64,000 bases of DNA from Corynebacterium urogenitale (GTDB taxonomy: Bacteria; Actinomycetota; Actinomycetes; Mycobacteriales; Mycobacteriaceae). The DNA lies in the NCBI RefSeq assembly GCF_009026825.1, contig NZ_CP045032.1, positions 930,001-994,000 of the forward strand, in the 5' to 3' direction. The notes beneath the pieces were generated by a model. It ran no database searches. It was not told the origin of the DNA and worked only from the letters and a program-made list of their open reading frames with translations. Of this stretch, positions 1 through 8,104 are shown one piece after another. The translations under genes and the position numbers were made by a program. Each line of letters starts with the position of its first letter. Position 1 is the first letter of the stretch.

Positions 1-1641
1 GCCTTCTGCTGGCCACACTCCGACGATATTCTGCAGGAGGAAGTGACAGGTCATCCCATCCACATAGGGGACCGCTTCACAGAGATCGGCGAATTCCTCG
101 TAGACCTCGGTGAATGCCGTGATGCGGGAACGCACATCTTCGCCGCGTTTCGTATCATGCGTCGTCAAGGCGGTCATAGCCCGAGGCCACAGCCGTGCAC
201 GCTCGGCCTGCAGCATGTGGTACTCCGCTGGGGAGACGCCGAAGCGCCCAGGTGCGCCGCCAACCTCTTGCAAGCTCACCAGTCGGGAACCACGGTAGAA
301 CGCGGTGTCCTCCACGCCCTTGGCCATCACAGCGCCGCACACCTGGGCGAAGCGCGTGTTGGCTTCACCGAAGGAGAGCAGTGCAGTGGAAATGAGGTCA
401 AGGGCATCGGCTCGCTCAGGATGCGCGATCAGATGATGTGCGATGACGGTACTGGTGACGCGGGATAGGGATTGGTAATCGGCACGGTAGACGGGCATGG
501 CGGCGATGAGTCCAACGAGTGTTTCCTCGAGAACGTCATCGGGGACATCGTCACCGGACGTGGACCAGTTATCGTTACGTACGGCGCGGGCTAGGCGCCG
601 AACTTCCGCAGCCAGCTCGGAACGGGCAACCTCGGCCTTGAGTTCCTCCTCTGCCTTTTTGAAGGCAGCGCTATCCCACTTGGATCCCGTCCACTTCTCC
701 GCTAAGGCATCCATGTGCTTCACTGCGGGGCGATTGACGAACACCCCATCGAACTCACGCAGCGCGTCGTAGCCCGTGGTGCCATCCACGTGGAGACGGG
801 GATCCAGCGGCTCGGTGACGCCGAGGATCTTTTCCACCAGCAGCCAGCGATTCTCACCGATCAGGTTGCGCAGGGACTCCAGGTAGCCGAAAGGATCTGC
901 GAGGCCATCCGGGTGGTCTACGCGCACACCATCAATGATGTCGGCGGCGATCAGCTGATTGAGAATACGGTGTGTGTGCTCGAAGACAATCGGATCTTCT
1001 TGTCGCAGGCCTGCCAGACCGTTGATGGAGAAGAACCGACGGTAGTTGATGATGCCGTCCCGCCAGTACATCAGGCGGTAATGCTGCTTGTCATGTACCT
1101 CTTGCGGGGTCCCATTTTCTGTCCCAGGAGCCAAGGGGAATTCGTGCTCGTAATAGCGCAGCACTCCGGCTTGTGCATCCACCTCTAGTGCCTCGACGTC
1201 CTCCTCGCTACCGAGGATGGGCAGGCCAAGGCGACCGCCCGCTCCGTTTTCCTCTGACCAATCGATGTCGAAGTATTCGGAGAATTCGGAATCCTGGCCG
1301 TGCTTGAGAACATCCCACCACCACGCGTTCAGCTTTGGCTCATCTACGCCCACGTGATTGGGAACGATGTCCACGAGTAGTTTGATGCCCGCCGCGTGGG
1401 CTGCCTCTGCGAGGGAGCGCAGTCCTTCGATACCCCCAAGCTCCGGGTTAATCGTTGTCGGGTCTGTGACGTCGTAGTTATGGGTTGAGGCTGCCGGTGC
1501 AGTCAGTACAGGGGAGAGGTAGAGATGGCTGACCCCCAATTTTGCGTAGTAATCGATGCGTGCTTCGGCATCCGCGAAGGTAAAGGCATCGTCTGGGCTG
1601 GAAGCAGGGCCTCGCAATTGCAAGCGGTAAGTGGCAGACAT
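1..1641 (-). CDS. treY: Malto-oligosyltrehalose synthase TreY (C-terminus beyond window)
   Basis: TreY rearranges the reducing-end alpha-1,4 bond of maltodextrins into a trehalose bond; TreZ then releases trehalose. The visible 547 codons begin with MSATYRLQL, typical of TreY, and hold the GH13 barrel: VDIVPNH near residue 90, and DGVRVDHPDGLADP with the nucleophile region near residue 230. The frame is open to base 1, so the C-terminal third or so is missing. The ATG lies 5 bases after the stop of the upstream small gene, so the two are probably co-transcribed. GlgX in the same block can supply linear maltodextrins. Identification is firm; it rests on motifs I translated by eye. Confidence 0.93.
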   Translation of the reverse strand, partial: MSATYRLQLRGPASSPDDAFTFADAEARIDYYAKLGVSHLYLSPVLTAPAASTHNYDVTDPTTINPELGGIEGLRSLAEAAHAAGIKLLVDIVPNHVGVDEPKLNAWWWDVLKHGQDSEFSEYFDIDWSEENGAGGRLGLPILGSEEDVEALEVDAQAGVLRYYEHEFPLAPGTENGTPQEVHDKQHYRLMYWRDGIINYRRFFSINGLAGLRQEDPIVFEHTHRILNQLIAADIIDGVRVDHPDGLADPFGYLESLRNLIGENRWLLVEKILGVTEPLDPRLHVDGTTGYDALREFDGVFVNRPAVKHMDALAEKWTGSKWDSAAFKKAEEELKAEVARSELAAEVRRLARAVRNDNWSTSGDDVPDDVLEETLVGLIAAMPVYRADYQSLSRVTSTVIAHHLIAHPERADALDLISTALLSFGEANTRFAQVCGAVMAKGVEDTAFYRGSRLVSLQEVGGAPGRFGVSPAEYHMLQAERARLWPRAMTALTTHDTKRGEDVRSRITAFTEVYEEFADLCEAVPYVDGMTCHFLLQNIVGVWPAEG

Positions 1642-1646
1642 GCCTT

Positions 1647-2090
1647 CTACTTTAGGGGAAGCGCCATGCAGTAGCCCGCAGAAAGATCCATCGGCCCAAT
1701 CCACCCCTGACGAATGTCAGCGTGGGAGGCCGGACAAGCCAGGATTCGTCCCTGCTTGTAATACACCGCGGCGGATTCTCCCAATTGCAGCTCAAGTGCT
1801 TCGATGAGAATTGCAGCCAGACTAGGGTGCGTCAATAAGCTGCCGACCGGTAGCGCATGCTCGATGACCCGAACCTCCAGCCAGTCCTGATCCAATCGAC
1901 GGTATTCCAGCGCGGAGCCGTGCTCTTCATGGAGATGGCTGAGGCGCTGACGCATATGCCGGGCACGTTCGTGCCAGCGGACACTGGGTCGCCCTGGGCC
2001 TTCGGGAATTTGTGCTGCTAGGCCACTGCCAACAGGAACGGTGATCGGATTTTTGAAAGGATTGCGCGGAGCTTCAGTGAGAGTCAACAT
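1647..2090 (-). CDS. Conserved hypothetical protein upstream of treY
   Basis: A 147-residue soluble protein without a signal peptide or membrane segment. I do not recognise the family. The frame is open further upstream, but the extra N-terminus would be encoded by a tandem-repeat region (2144-2187), so I chose the ATG at 2090 (MLTLTEAP), which follows GGAG closely. The mid region is rich in Arg, His and Glu (HERARHMRQRLSHLHEEHG). It ends 5 bases before treY, which suggests a shared transcript and perhaps a trehalose or glycogen link; that is inference only. Confidence 0.7.
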   Translation of the reverse strand: MLTLTEAPRNPFKNPITVPVGSGLAAQIPEGPGRPSVRWHERARHMRQRLSHLHEEHGSALEYRRLDQDWLEVRVIEHALPVGSLLTHPSLAAILIEALELQLGESAAVYYKQGRILACPASHADIRQGWIGPMDLSAGYCMALPLK

Positions 2091-2116
2091 GCTCCATGGG
2101 ACTCCGCGGTTGCTTG

Positions 2117-2214
2117 AAAAGTTCACGCGTTGCCGCGAAAAATCGACAAGTCGCGCATGCGAGGACGATAAGTCCTGCATGCGAGGATGTCGGTCGGAGC
2201 GCCTGTGAACTTTT
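2117..2214. repeat. 10-bp inverted repeat enclosing a 98-bp segment
   Basis: AAAAGTTCAC at 2117-2126 is the exact reverse complement of GTGAACTTTT at 2205-2214. The enclosed 78 bases carry the 22-bp tandem repeat. The right arm overlaps the stop codon of the BRCT gene (2213-2215). No target duplication is visible at the edges. Confidence 0.75.
2144..2187. repeat. 22-bp tandem repeat, two adjacent copies
   Basis: Copies at 2144-2165 and 2166-2187 differ at three positions (4, 10 and 11). Each copy contains the palindromic GCATGC followed by GAGGA. They lie in the gap between the BRCT gene and the small gene upstream of treY. Confidence 0.8.
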
Positions 2215-3007
2215 ATTTCTTGCCGACGAGACCGAGGAACTCCTCGAAATCGAGGATGCGAATGTCCTGGCCTTTGTCCTGCAGCTCGCGGGCACGCTTT
2301 TCCTTACTGGTCATCGTGGCCCACTCGCCAACGATCAGCATGGTCGTTTTCTTCGTCACGTTCTTTCCCACCGTGCCGCCGGCCTGCGCAATCATGTCCC
2401 AGACTTCGCCCTTGTCATAAGGTGCCACGTCGCCGGTGACGGTGACATTCTGCCCGTAAAATGGGTTGTCGATATCCGCGTCTTTGTTAGCCTCCGGCAC
2501 TTCGTCCGGTGTTGCGACCTTGGCCCATGGTGCGCGTTGTTGCGTCGGCTTGCCGTTGTTCTTTTTCTCCGACACCACCGCGTTCGCATCCCCATTTTCT
2601 TCCGTGGATCTGCCAGCGGATGCCCACTCGTCAGCGGTCACTGGGCCACTACCATCCGCAGCCTTTTGCGGTGTAGCGGCGGAGGCAGTAACGGGCAGAT
2701 CTTCCAGTGGGTAGCCTGCCTGCAGGTTCGTGAGACGGGCGTTAATGGCTTCGAATTCAGCGGTTTGACCAGGTGAAAAGCGGATCAAGGGTCGCTGCTC
2801 GGCAGACAACAACTCGATCCACCCAGGGCTCAGCCCATCGGGGGCCTGGTGGTACCAGCCGCGCAGTTCCGAGGTAGCGATGGTGGCTTCGGGCTGCAGG
2901 GAGGAAGCCAACAGGCTACGGGTGACTCGCACGCCCTCGGAAGTGATAGCGACCTCCGCTCCGCGTGCGGGCAGCGTGTGGGTATCAGTCGTCGAGGTAT
3001 CCGTCAT
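2213..3007 (-). CDS. BRCT-domain protein without a visible catalytic domain
   Basis: 264 residues. The C-terminal part (about 183-264) is a BRCT fold: YGQNVTVTGDVAPYDKGEVW, then the AGGTVGKNVTKKTTMLIVGE segment typical of the BRCT domains of NAD-dependent ligases and some DnaQ-like proteins. Residues 1-95 (GWYHQAP, GWIELLSAEQRPLIRFS) look like a small PH-like or DUF4429-like beta domain. A low-complexity linker rich in Ala, Thr and Glu joins them. No exonuclease or ligase motif is present. The start codon overlaps the glgX stop (ATGA at 3004-3007), so it is translationally coupled to a glycogen enzyme, an odd partner for a BRCT protein. Function unknown. Confidence 0.85.
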   Translation of the reverse strand: MTDTSTTDTHTLPARGAEVAITSEGVRVTRSLLASSLQPEATIATSELRGWYHQAPDGLSPGWIELLSAEQRPLIRFSPGQTAEFEAINARLTNLQAGYPLEDLPVTASAATPQKAADGSGPVTADEWASAGRSTEENGDANAVVSEKKNNGKPTQQRAPWAKVATPDEVPEANKDADIDNPFYGQNVTVTGDVAPYDKGEVWDMIAQAGGTVGKNVTKKTTMLIVGEWATMTSKEKRARELQDKGQDIRILDFEEFLGLVGKK

Positions 3008-5205
3008 GGATTGACCACCGTGTCCAGGGGGCGTTGGAGGATAACCACGCTGCGGCCTTCCACCTGAATGCTTTCCCGAGGCCCGTAAACGCGAGCCTCC
3101 TCGGGGACGCCGGAGGTCAACTGGGTATCAAGAATCACGGTCCACTTGCCTTCTTCACCCGGCTCCACATGCATCACGGACTCGCGAGCTGGCATCGTAA
3201 ACTCGATTGGTTCGTGGTGGGCGTTGAACAGCAGGAGGAAAGAATCGTCCGTAACTGGTCGCCCCTGACGGTCCGGCTCAGCAATCGCATTGCCGTTGAG
3301 GTGCACCATCAGCGCCTTACCAAAGTGCTGGGACCAGTCATCCTCTGTCATCAACTTTGCCTGCGGCGTCAGCCACGCGATATCACGCTCGGCGACGTCC
3401 TCGCCCAGTGGACCGCCAGCGAGGAAGCGTCGGCGACAGAAAACAGGATGCGACTTGCGTAGCTTCAGCAGGTAGCGAGTGAACCTGTGCAGATCCTCAT
3501 CCGCATTCTCCCAGTCCATCCAGGAGATTTCGTTGTCCTGGCAGTACACGTTGTTATTGCCACCCTGGGTGCGTCCGAGCTCGTCGCCGTGGGACAACAT
3601 CGGCGTGCCCTGCGAAAGAATGAGGGTAGTCAGGAAGTTCCGCCTTTGCTGTTGGCGGAGTGCCACGACCGCCTCGTCGTCCGTCTCACCTTCCACACCG
3701 CAATTCCACGAACGGTTGAAAGACTCACCATCGCGGTTGTCCTCACCATTGGCGCTATTGTGCTTGTCGTTGTAGCTCACCAAATCGTTGAGCGTGAAGC
3801 CATCGTGGGCGGTGACGAAATTGATAGAGGCGGTAGGGCGGCGACCGTTGTGGGCGTAGAGGTCGGAAGATCCTGTGAGGCGGGACGCAAACTCGCCGAG
3901 CGTCGCGGGCTCTCCACGCCAGAAATCGCGAACGGTATCGCGGTATTTACCGTTCCACTCCTTCCACAAGGTCGGGAAGTTACCCACCTGATAGCCGCCT
4001 TCGCCAACATCCCACGGTTCAGCGATGAGCTTGACCTGCGAGACGATCGGATCCTGCTGCACGAGATCGAAGAATGCAGATAGGCGATCCACGTCGTGGA
4101 ACTCGCGCGCCAAGGTGGACGCCAGATCGAAGCGGAAGCCGTCGATGTGCATCTCCGTTACCCAGTAGCGCAAGGAATCCATGATGAGCTGCAAGGTCTG
4201 AGGGTGGCGCACGTTGAGGGAGTTGCCCGTGCCGGTGTAGTCCATGTAGTGCGATCGGTCGCCATCGACAAGGCGATAGTACGCAGCGTTGTCGATGCCA
4301 CGGAAGCTATAGGTCGGGCCGAGGTGATTTCCCTCTGACGTGTGGTTGTACACCACGTCCAGAATCACTTCCAGACCCGCATCGTGGAAGTTATGAACCA
4401 TCTGCTTGAACTCGGCAACCGTACCCTCGGCGGAATTGGAGGCCGCGTAATCACGGTGGGGTGCAAGGAAGCCCAAGGTGTTGTAACCCCAGTAGTTGCG
4501 TAGCCCGAGCTCGCGCAGTCGATCGTCGTGGACGAACTGATGCACCGGCATCAGTTCCACGGAAGTCACACCCAAATCCTGCAAGTAGTCGATCGTCGCA
4601 TGATGACCCAAGCCGGCGTAGGTCCCACGTAGGTGCTCGGGAACTCCCGGCAGGGTAGCGGTCATGCCCTTTACATGGGTTTCGTAAATAACCGTCTTGT
4701 GGTCTTCGATCTGCGGACGGCGATCATTAGACCAGTCGAAATAGGGGTTGATCACCACGGAACGCATTGCGTGGGGAGCGGAATCTTCCGTATTGCGCTC
4801 CTCCGGGTTGAAGATATCGTAATTGAACAGCGAGGAATGGCCGTCGAACTCGCCGTCGAAAGACTTGCCGTAGGGGTCCATGAGCAGCTTGGAGGGGTCG
4901 CAACGGTGGCCATTAGCAGGATCCCACGGGCCATGGATGCGGTAGCCGTAGCGCTGACCCGGCACGATGCCGGGGAGGTAACAGTGCCAAATGTGGGCAT
5001 CGACCTCATCGAGGGTGATGCGGGTTTCCATCCCCCTCTGATCGAAAAGGCAGAGTTCAACCTTCTCTGCGGCCTCGGAGAAAATTGCGAAATTGGTGCC
5101 ATTGCCATCGAAAGTTGCGCCGAGTGGGTATGCATCACCCGGCCACACCAGAAGAGGTGCGCCCGGCGCACGAAGGCCACTCTTATCAGCTAAGCCAAAA
5201 GACAT
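3004..5205 (-). CDS. glgX: Glycogen debranching enzyme GlgX
   Basis: GH13 isoamylase-type enzyme that cleaves alpha-1,6 branches of phosphorylase-trimmed glycogen. It has 733 residues, the usual size. An N-terminal CBM48 region is seen (YPLGATFDGNGTNFAIFS), followed by the barrel motifs VILDVVYNHT, DGFRFDLAST (nucleophile Asp), LIAEPWDVG (acid/base Glu) and FVTAHDGFTL (transition-state Asp), then a beta-sandwich C-terminus. A TAGAAT box at 5213-5218 ends 7 bases before the ATG, so the mRNA is probably leaderless. It overlaps the BRCT gene downstream by four bases. Together with TreY this suggests glycogen recycling toward trehalose. Confidence 0.96.
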   Translation of the reverse strand: MSFGLADKSGLRAPGAPLLVWPGDAYPLGATFDGNGTNFAIFSEAAEKVELCLFDQRGMETRITLDEVDAHIWHCYLPGIVPGQRYGYRIHGPWDPANGHRCDPSKLLMDPYGKSFDGEFDGHSSLFNYDIFNPEERNTEDSAPHAMRSVVINPYFDWSNDRRPQIEDHKTVIYETHVKGMTATLPGVPEHLRGTYAGLGHHATIDYLQDLGVTSVELMPVHQFVHDDRLRELGLRNYWGYNTLGFLAPHRDYAASNSAEGTVAEFKQMVHNFHDAGLEVILDVVYNHTSEGNHLGPTYSFRGIDNAAYYRLVDGDRSHYMDYTGTGNSLNVRHPQTLQLIMDSLRYWVTEMHIDGFRFDLASTLAREFHDVDRLSAFFDLVQQDPIVSQVKLIAEPWDVGEGGYQVGNFPTLWKEWNGKYRDTVRDFWRGEPATLGEFASRLTGSSDLYAHNGRRPTASINFVTAHDGFTLNDLVSYNDKHNSANGEDNRDGESFNRSWNCGVEGETDDEAVVALRQQQRRNFLTTLILSQGTPMLSHGDELGRTQGGNNNVYCQDNEISWMDWENADEDLHRFTRYLLKLRKSHPVFCRRRFLAGGPLGEDVAERDIAWLTPQAKLMTEDDWSQHFGKALMVHLNGNAIAEPDRQGRPVTDDSFLLLFNAHHEPIEFTMPARESVMHVEPGEEGKWTVILDTQLTSGVPEEARVYGPRESIQVEGRSVVILQRPLDTVVNP

Positions 5206-5212
5206 GTCACTG

Positions 5213-5218
5213 ATTCTA
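5213..5218 (-). promoter_or_regulatory. -10 box of glgX (leaderless)
   Basis: TAGAAT on the minus strand, 7 bases before the glgX ATG. It overlaps the tetR stop codon (5216-5218), so glgX can be transcribed separately from tetR. Confidence 0.7.
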
Positions 5219-5761
5219 GCTGTTAGGTGCTCCCAATATCAGCGCGACGCCACCGCTGACGGCCTCGCATTCTGCTTTGGGGAGTACGGGCTCGCCCAAT
5301 GCACTAGCAATAGCCTGCCGTGCCTGAAGATCCAGTGCAGCGCCGAAGACGTAGTGATAGAGAATAGCGCCCTTTTCAGGGCTGAGGAGCTGTAACTCCG
5401 CAAGCACATCGCGCCCAGTTGTGCCGGAGGCCAAGGCGGCCAGTGTGATTTCCGCGCCGTCTCTCAAAGAAGTCAGTGCTGTGTAAAGTGCGACACAAAA
5501 ATCGCCCGCGGAATGCCGGCCGTTCGTGGCTGACGAGGACACGGTGGCGTCGGATATGGAGGGCGACGGGGAAGGGACGGCGGCTAATAAATCGGCGGCG
5601 ATGGCTCCCAAAAGGTCCTGCTTACTGGGGAAATGCCAATACAAGGTGCCCGGGGTGACTTCCAGAGCCCGGGCGAGGCGGCGCATCGTCAGATCAGCTA
5701 GACCGTACTCCTTAAGAATGTCCTTGGCCGTGGCGAGAATGATGTCTGAGTTGAGCTGCAC
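5216..5761 (-). CDS. TetR-family transcriptional regulator
   Basis: 181 residues. The N-terminal helix-turn-helix is clear: ILKEYGLADLTMRRLARAL, then VTPGTLYWHFPSKQDLL at about residues 35-50. The C-terminal ligand domain contains a Ser/Pro-rich stretch near residues 65-80. The start is GTG at 5761, which keeps the whole first helix. It is transcribed away from a lipoprotein gene only 24 bases apart, and an inverted repeat ACCCT-N4-AGGGT lies at its start, a plausible autoregulatory operator. The divergent lipoprotein and the downstream glgX are candidate targets. The ligand is unknown. Confidence 0.9.
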   Translation of the reverse strand: MQLNSDIILATAKDILKEYGLADLTMRRLARALEVTPGTLYWHFPSKQDLLGAIAADLLAAVPSPSPSISDATVSSSATNGRHSAGDFCVALYTALTSLRDGAEITLAALASGTTGRDVLAELQLLSPEKGAILYHYVFGAALDLQARQAIASALGEPVLPKAECEAVSGGVALILGAPNS

Positions 5762-5785
5762 CCTTAACAGGGTAGTCTGCTTGAC
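5760..5785. promoter_or_regulatory. Divergent overlapping promoter with candidate TetR operator
   Basis: Minus strand: TACCCT (5769-5774) is 7 bases before the tetR GTG. Plus strand: TAGTCT (5773-5778) is 7 bases before the lipoprotein ATG. The two hexamers share the bases TA at 5773-5774. The inverted repeat ACCCT (5760-5764) / AGGGT (5769-5773) covers the tetR start site and its -10 box. Confidence 0.65.
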
Positions 5786-6517
5786 ATGAACTATCGCAAG
5801 ACGCTTCTGGCCGCGGTTCTCGTGGTCCCACTCACTCTCACAGCCTGCGGTTCTGACGAAGAAAACGCTGATAACGCAGCCACCTCCGCCACTTCACAGG
5901 AAGCCAGCACCTCCGCCAAGCCCGGGGAGGACAACAAGGACGCGAAGGAAGGCAAGGAAGGCAAGGAAGGCAAGGAGTCCGAAAGCTCCAAGCCATCGAG
6001 CGAGGTTCAGCCGGATTCCCCAGAGAGGGAGGGTGCTGATCGTCCAGCAGGCGCTGCTCCAGCTCCTAACAATGCTGAGGGACGTGAAGGTGGCGGCAAC
6101 GGACGGCCAGCACCAGCAGGTGGTGGAGGTGGTAATGACACCGAGGCCATCACTCGTCTTGTCGAAGGCTTGGACGACGGCGGCAATAACATGCAGGCGC
6201 TTGCGTACTACACACTGGACAACTCCTGCACTGCCTACATCAACTCCAGGGGTGGCGAGGCCCAACTGCGCAGCCAAGCCGACGGAATGGTTGACCCGGC
6301 AACTGGCAAGCCATTGAACTTCTCGGACTTCGAAAAGATGGCGCGCGAGGCCGGCGTGCAGGTGCCGAACAGTATGGGCATGGCCAAGATCCAGAAGGTG
6401 GAAAACGTCAACGTCACTGGTGATCGCGCCACCGCGTTCGTCACTTCCGAGCAAAACGCCACCGAGATGCAGTTCGCGCGCGAAGGTGGCCAGTGGAAGA
6501 TCTGCCCGGCCGGATAG
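5786..6517 (+). CDS. Secreted lipoprotein with low-complexity linker
   Basis: 243 residues. The signal peptide MNYRKTLLAAVLVVPLTLTAC ends in a lipobox (LTAC, lipid-modified Cys21). Residues 25-115 are low complexity: Asp/Glu/Ala-rich, then Lys-Glu-Gly repeats made by a 9-bp tandem repeat around 5949-5975, then Pro/Gly-rich. The C-terminal 125 residues form a compact domain ([37 protein letters not shown]) that resembles small SnoaL/NTF2-like extracytoplasmic domains. The ATG at 5786 is probably leaderless. It overlaps the next gene. Function unknown; an envelope role is inferred from the signal peptide. Confidence 0.85.
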   Translation: MNYRKTLLAAVLVVPLTLTACGSDEENADNAATSATSQEASTSAKPGEDNKDAKEGKEGKEGKESESSKPSSEVQPDSPEREGADRPAGAAPAPNNAEGREGGGNGRPAPAGGGGGNDTEAITRLVEGLDDGGNNMQALAYYTLDNSCTAYINSRGGEAQLRSQADGMVDPATGKPLNFSDFEKMAREAGVQVPNSMGMAKIQKVENVNVTGDRATAFVTSEQNATEMQFAREGGQWKICPAG

Positions 6518-7041
6518 TGGCAGGTTCTCTTCGCTCCCGTCTGCGGTCCCTCCCACAAGGGGTTTCAGATGGGGCATTGTTCTTTGCAGTTGCTGTGGTG
6601 GCATACACGGTGGCCGGTGCGGTGTGGGGCGCGTTGTATCCCACCACAGAGGTTCGCGTGTCCGATGACCTCAGCGTGGACATCGTCCCAGGCACGGAAG
6701 GGGCGGGTTTTGTGGCATACGCATGGTTCATCGGCGGGACCTTTGTGCTGGGAATTGTCCTGAGCCGGTGGTCTTTTCGCTCAATGAAGCGCAGCGTGGG
6801 ACAGATGTTCTGGGTCTTCCTGTGCGTGCTCTTTGGGGCATGGTGGTTCGTATTTACCGGTGGATACGTTGTCAGCCTCATGCACAGTGGGGATTCGAGT
6901 GTGGAGGCTGGCGCCGTGATCGAGGTGGCGGATCAGGTGTATCCGTGGCCGGGGGTGCTGGTTGCGCCAACATTTGCGGTGTTGGCGTACTGGATCGGTG
7001 CAGTGATTTCTGATCCCGAATGGTTTGAGGGCCGAAGCTGA
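6493..7041 (+). CDS. Membrane protein, about four transmembrane segments
   Basis: 182 residues with hydrophobic segments near residues 27-47, 74-92, 104-126 and 153-172. It is similar in layout to actinobacterial DUF2567-type membrane proteins, but I am not certain of the family. The start is GTG at 6493, preceded by GAAGG 6 bases upstream; a GTG at 6517 overlapping the lipoprotein stop (TAGTG) is an alternative. The gene is overlapped by the lipoprotein end, so the two are probably translated together and may act together at the envelope. Confidence 0.75.
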   Translation: MEDLPGRIVAGSLRSRLRSLPQGVSDGALFFAVAVVAYTVAGAVWGALYPTTEVRVSDDLSVDIVPGTEGAGFVAYAWFIGGTFVLGIVLSRWSFRSMKRSVGQMFWVFLCVLFGAWWFVFTGGYVVSLMHSGDSSVEAGAVIEVADQVYPWPGVLVAPTFAVLAYWIGAVISDPEWFEGRS

Positions 7042-7049
7042 TGGTGGTC

Positions 7050-7055
7050 TAAGAT
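7050..7055 (+). promoter_or_regulatory. -10 box of nadA (leaderless)
   Basis: TAAGAT, 8 bases before the nadA ATG at 7064, with no ribosome binding site in between. It lies just after the upstream membrane-protein gene. Confidence 0.6.
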
Positions 7056-7063
7056 CACTCTTT

Positions 7064-8092
7064 ATGACGGCTAGTACTCTTCTGGATCAGATCTATCGCA
7101 ATTCTGATGGCGTGTGGACGGGTGTCGAACCCACAGACGAGTGGGTGCGGGAGGTACGTCGCCTGGCGAAGGAGCGCAATGCAGTGATTCTCGCCCACAA
7201 TTACGAGCTGCCAGCGATCCAAGATATTGCTGATTACGTCGGAGATTCCCTTGCGCTGTCGCGCATTGCGGCGGAAACAGACGCAGACACGATCGTCTTT
7301 TGCGGTGTGCATTTCATGGCAGAGACGGCGAAGATTCTCTCTCCGGATAAGACAGTGCTGATCCCCGATGCCCAGGCTGGCTGTTCGCTGGCGGATTCTC
7401 TCAGTGCCGAGGAACTGGCTGAGTGGAAGGCCGAGCATCCCGATGCGCTGGTGGTCAGCTATATCAATACGACGGCCGCGGTCAAGGGGCTGACAGATGT
7501 GTGCTGCACCAGTTCCAATGCTGTGGATGTGGTGAAGAGCTTGCCGGAGGAACAGGAGATACTTTTCGGTCCGGATCAGTTCCTCGGAGCGCACGTTCGG
7601 CGCGAAACGGGCCGCGACAATATTCACGTGTGGGCAGGCGAGTGCCATGTGCATGCTGGAATCTCTGGAGCTTCTTTGCAGCAGCAGGTGGAGGAACATC
7701 CCGAGGCTGATCTTTTCATCCACCCAGAGTGTGGTTGCGCGAATTCGGCGATTTATCTTGCAGGTGAGGGCACTGTTCCGACAGATCGCGTGCATATGCT
7801 GTCCACCGGAGAGATGATTTCGGAGGCCGCGAAGACCAGCCAATCGACGGTGCTCGTGGCCACGGAGGTGGGGATGCTCCACCAGCTGCGTAAGGCTAAC
7901 CCGGCCGTCGATTTCCAGGCCGTCAACAATCGTGCTGCCTGCCCGTACATGAAGATGATTACTCCAGCCGCGCTGCTGCGGTGCCTTGCTGTGGGTGCTG
8001 ATGAGGTCACGGTGGAAGAGCACACGGCAATAGCCGCGCGTCAGGCTGTGGAGCGCATGATTGCTATCGGCAACTCTGGCAGCGGCGAATAG
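7064..8092 (+). CDS. nadA: Quinolinate synthase A
   Basis: NadA condenses iminoaspartate with dihydroxyacetone phosphate to quinolinate in de novo NAD synthesis and holds a 4Fe-4S cluster. The 342 residues have the expected motifs: [22 protein letters not shown] near the N-terminus, [25 protein letters not shown] and NRAACPYMK, giving the three cluster cysteines. I chose ATG 7064 because the open frame upstream lies inside the -10 region. The stop is followed within 12 bases by nadC. No nadB (aspartate oxidase) is adjacent, so iminoaspartate must come from another enzyme. Confidence 0.96.
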   Translation: MTASTLLDQIYRNSDGVWTGVEPTDEWVREVRRLAKERNAVILAHNYELPAIQDIADYVGDSLALSRIAAETDADTIVFCGVHFMAETAKILSPDKTVLIPDAQAGCSLADSLSAEELAEWKAEHPDALVVSYINTTAAVKGLTDVCCTSSNAVDVVKSLPEEQEILFGPDQFLGAHVRRETGRDNIHVWAGECHVHAGISGASLQQQVEEHPEADLFIHPECGCANSAIYLAGEGTVPTDRVHMLSTGEMISEAAKTSQSTVLVATEVGMLHQLRKANPAVDFQAVNNRAACPYMKMITPAALLRCLAVGADEVTVEEHTAIAARQAVERMIAIGNSGSGE

Positions 8093-8104
8093 GTGGTCGC
8101 TCGC

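Noticed and set aside
2117..2214. MITE-type transposable element
   Set aside because: Inverted ends are present but I find no target-site duplication and no second copy in the window.
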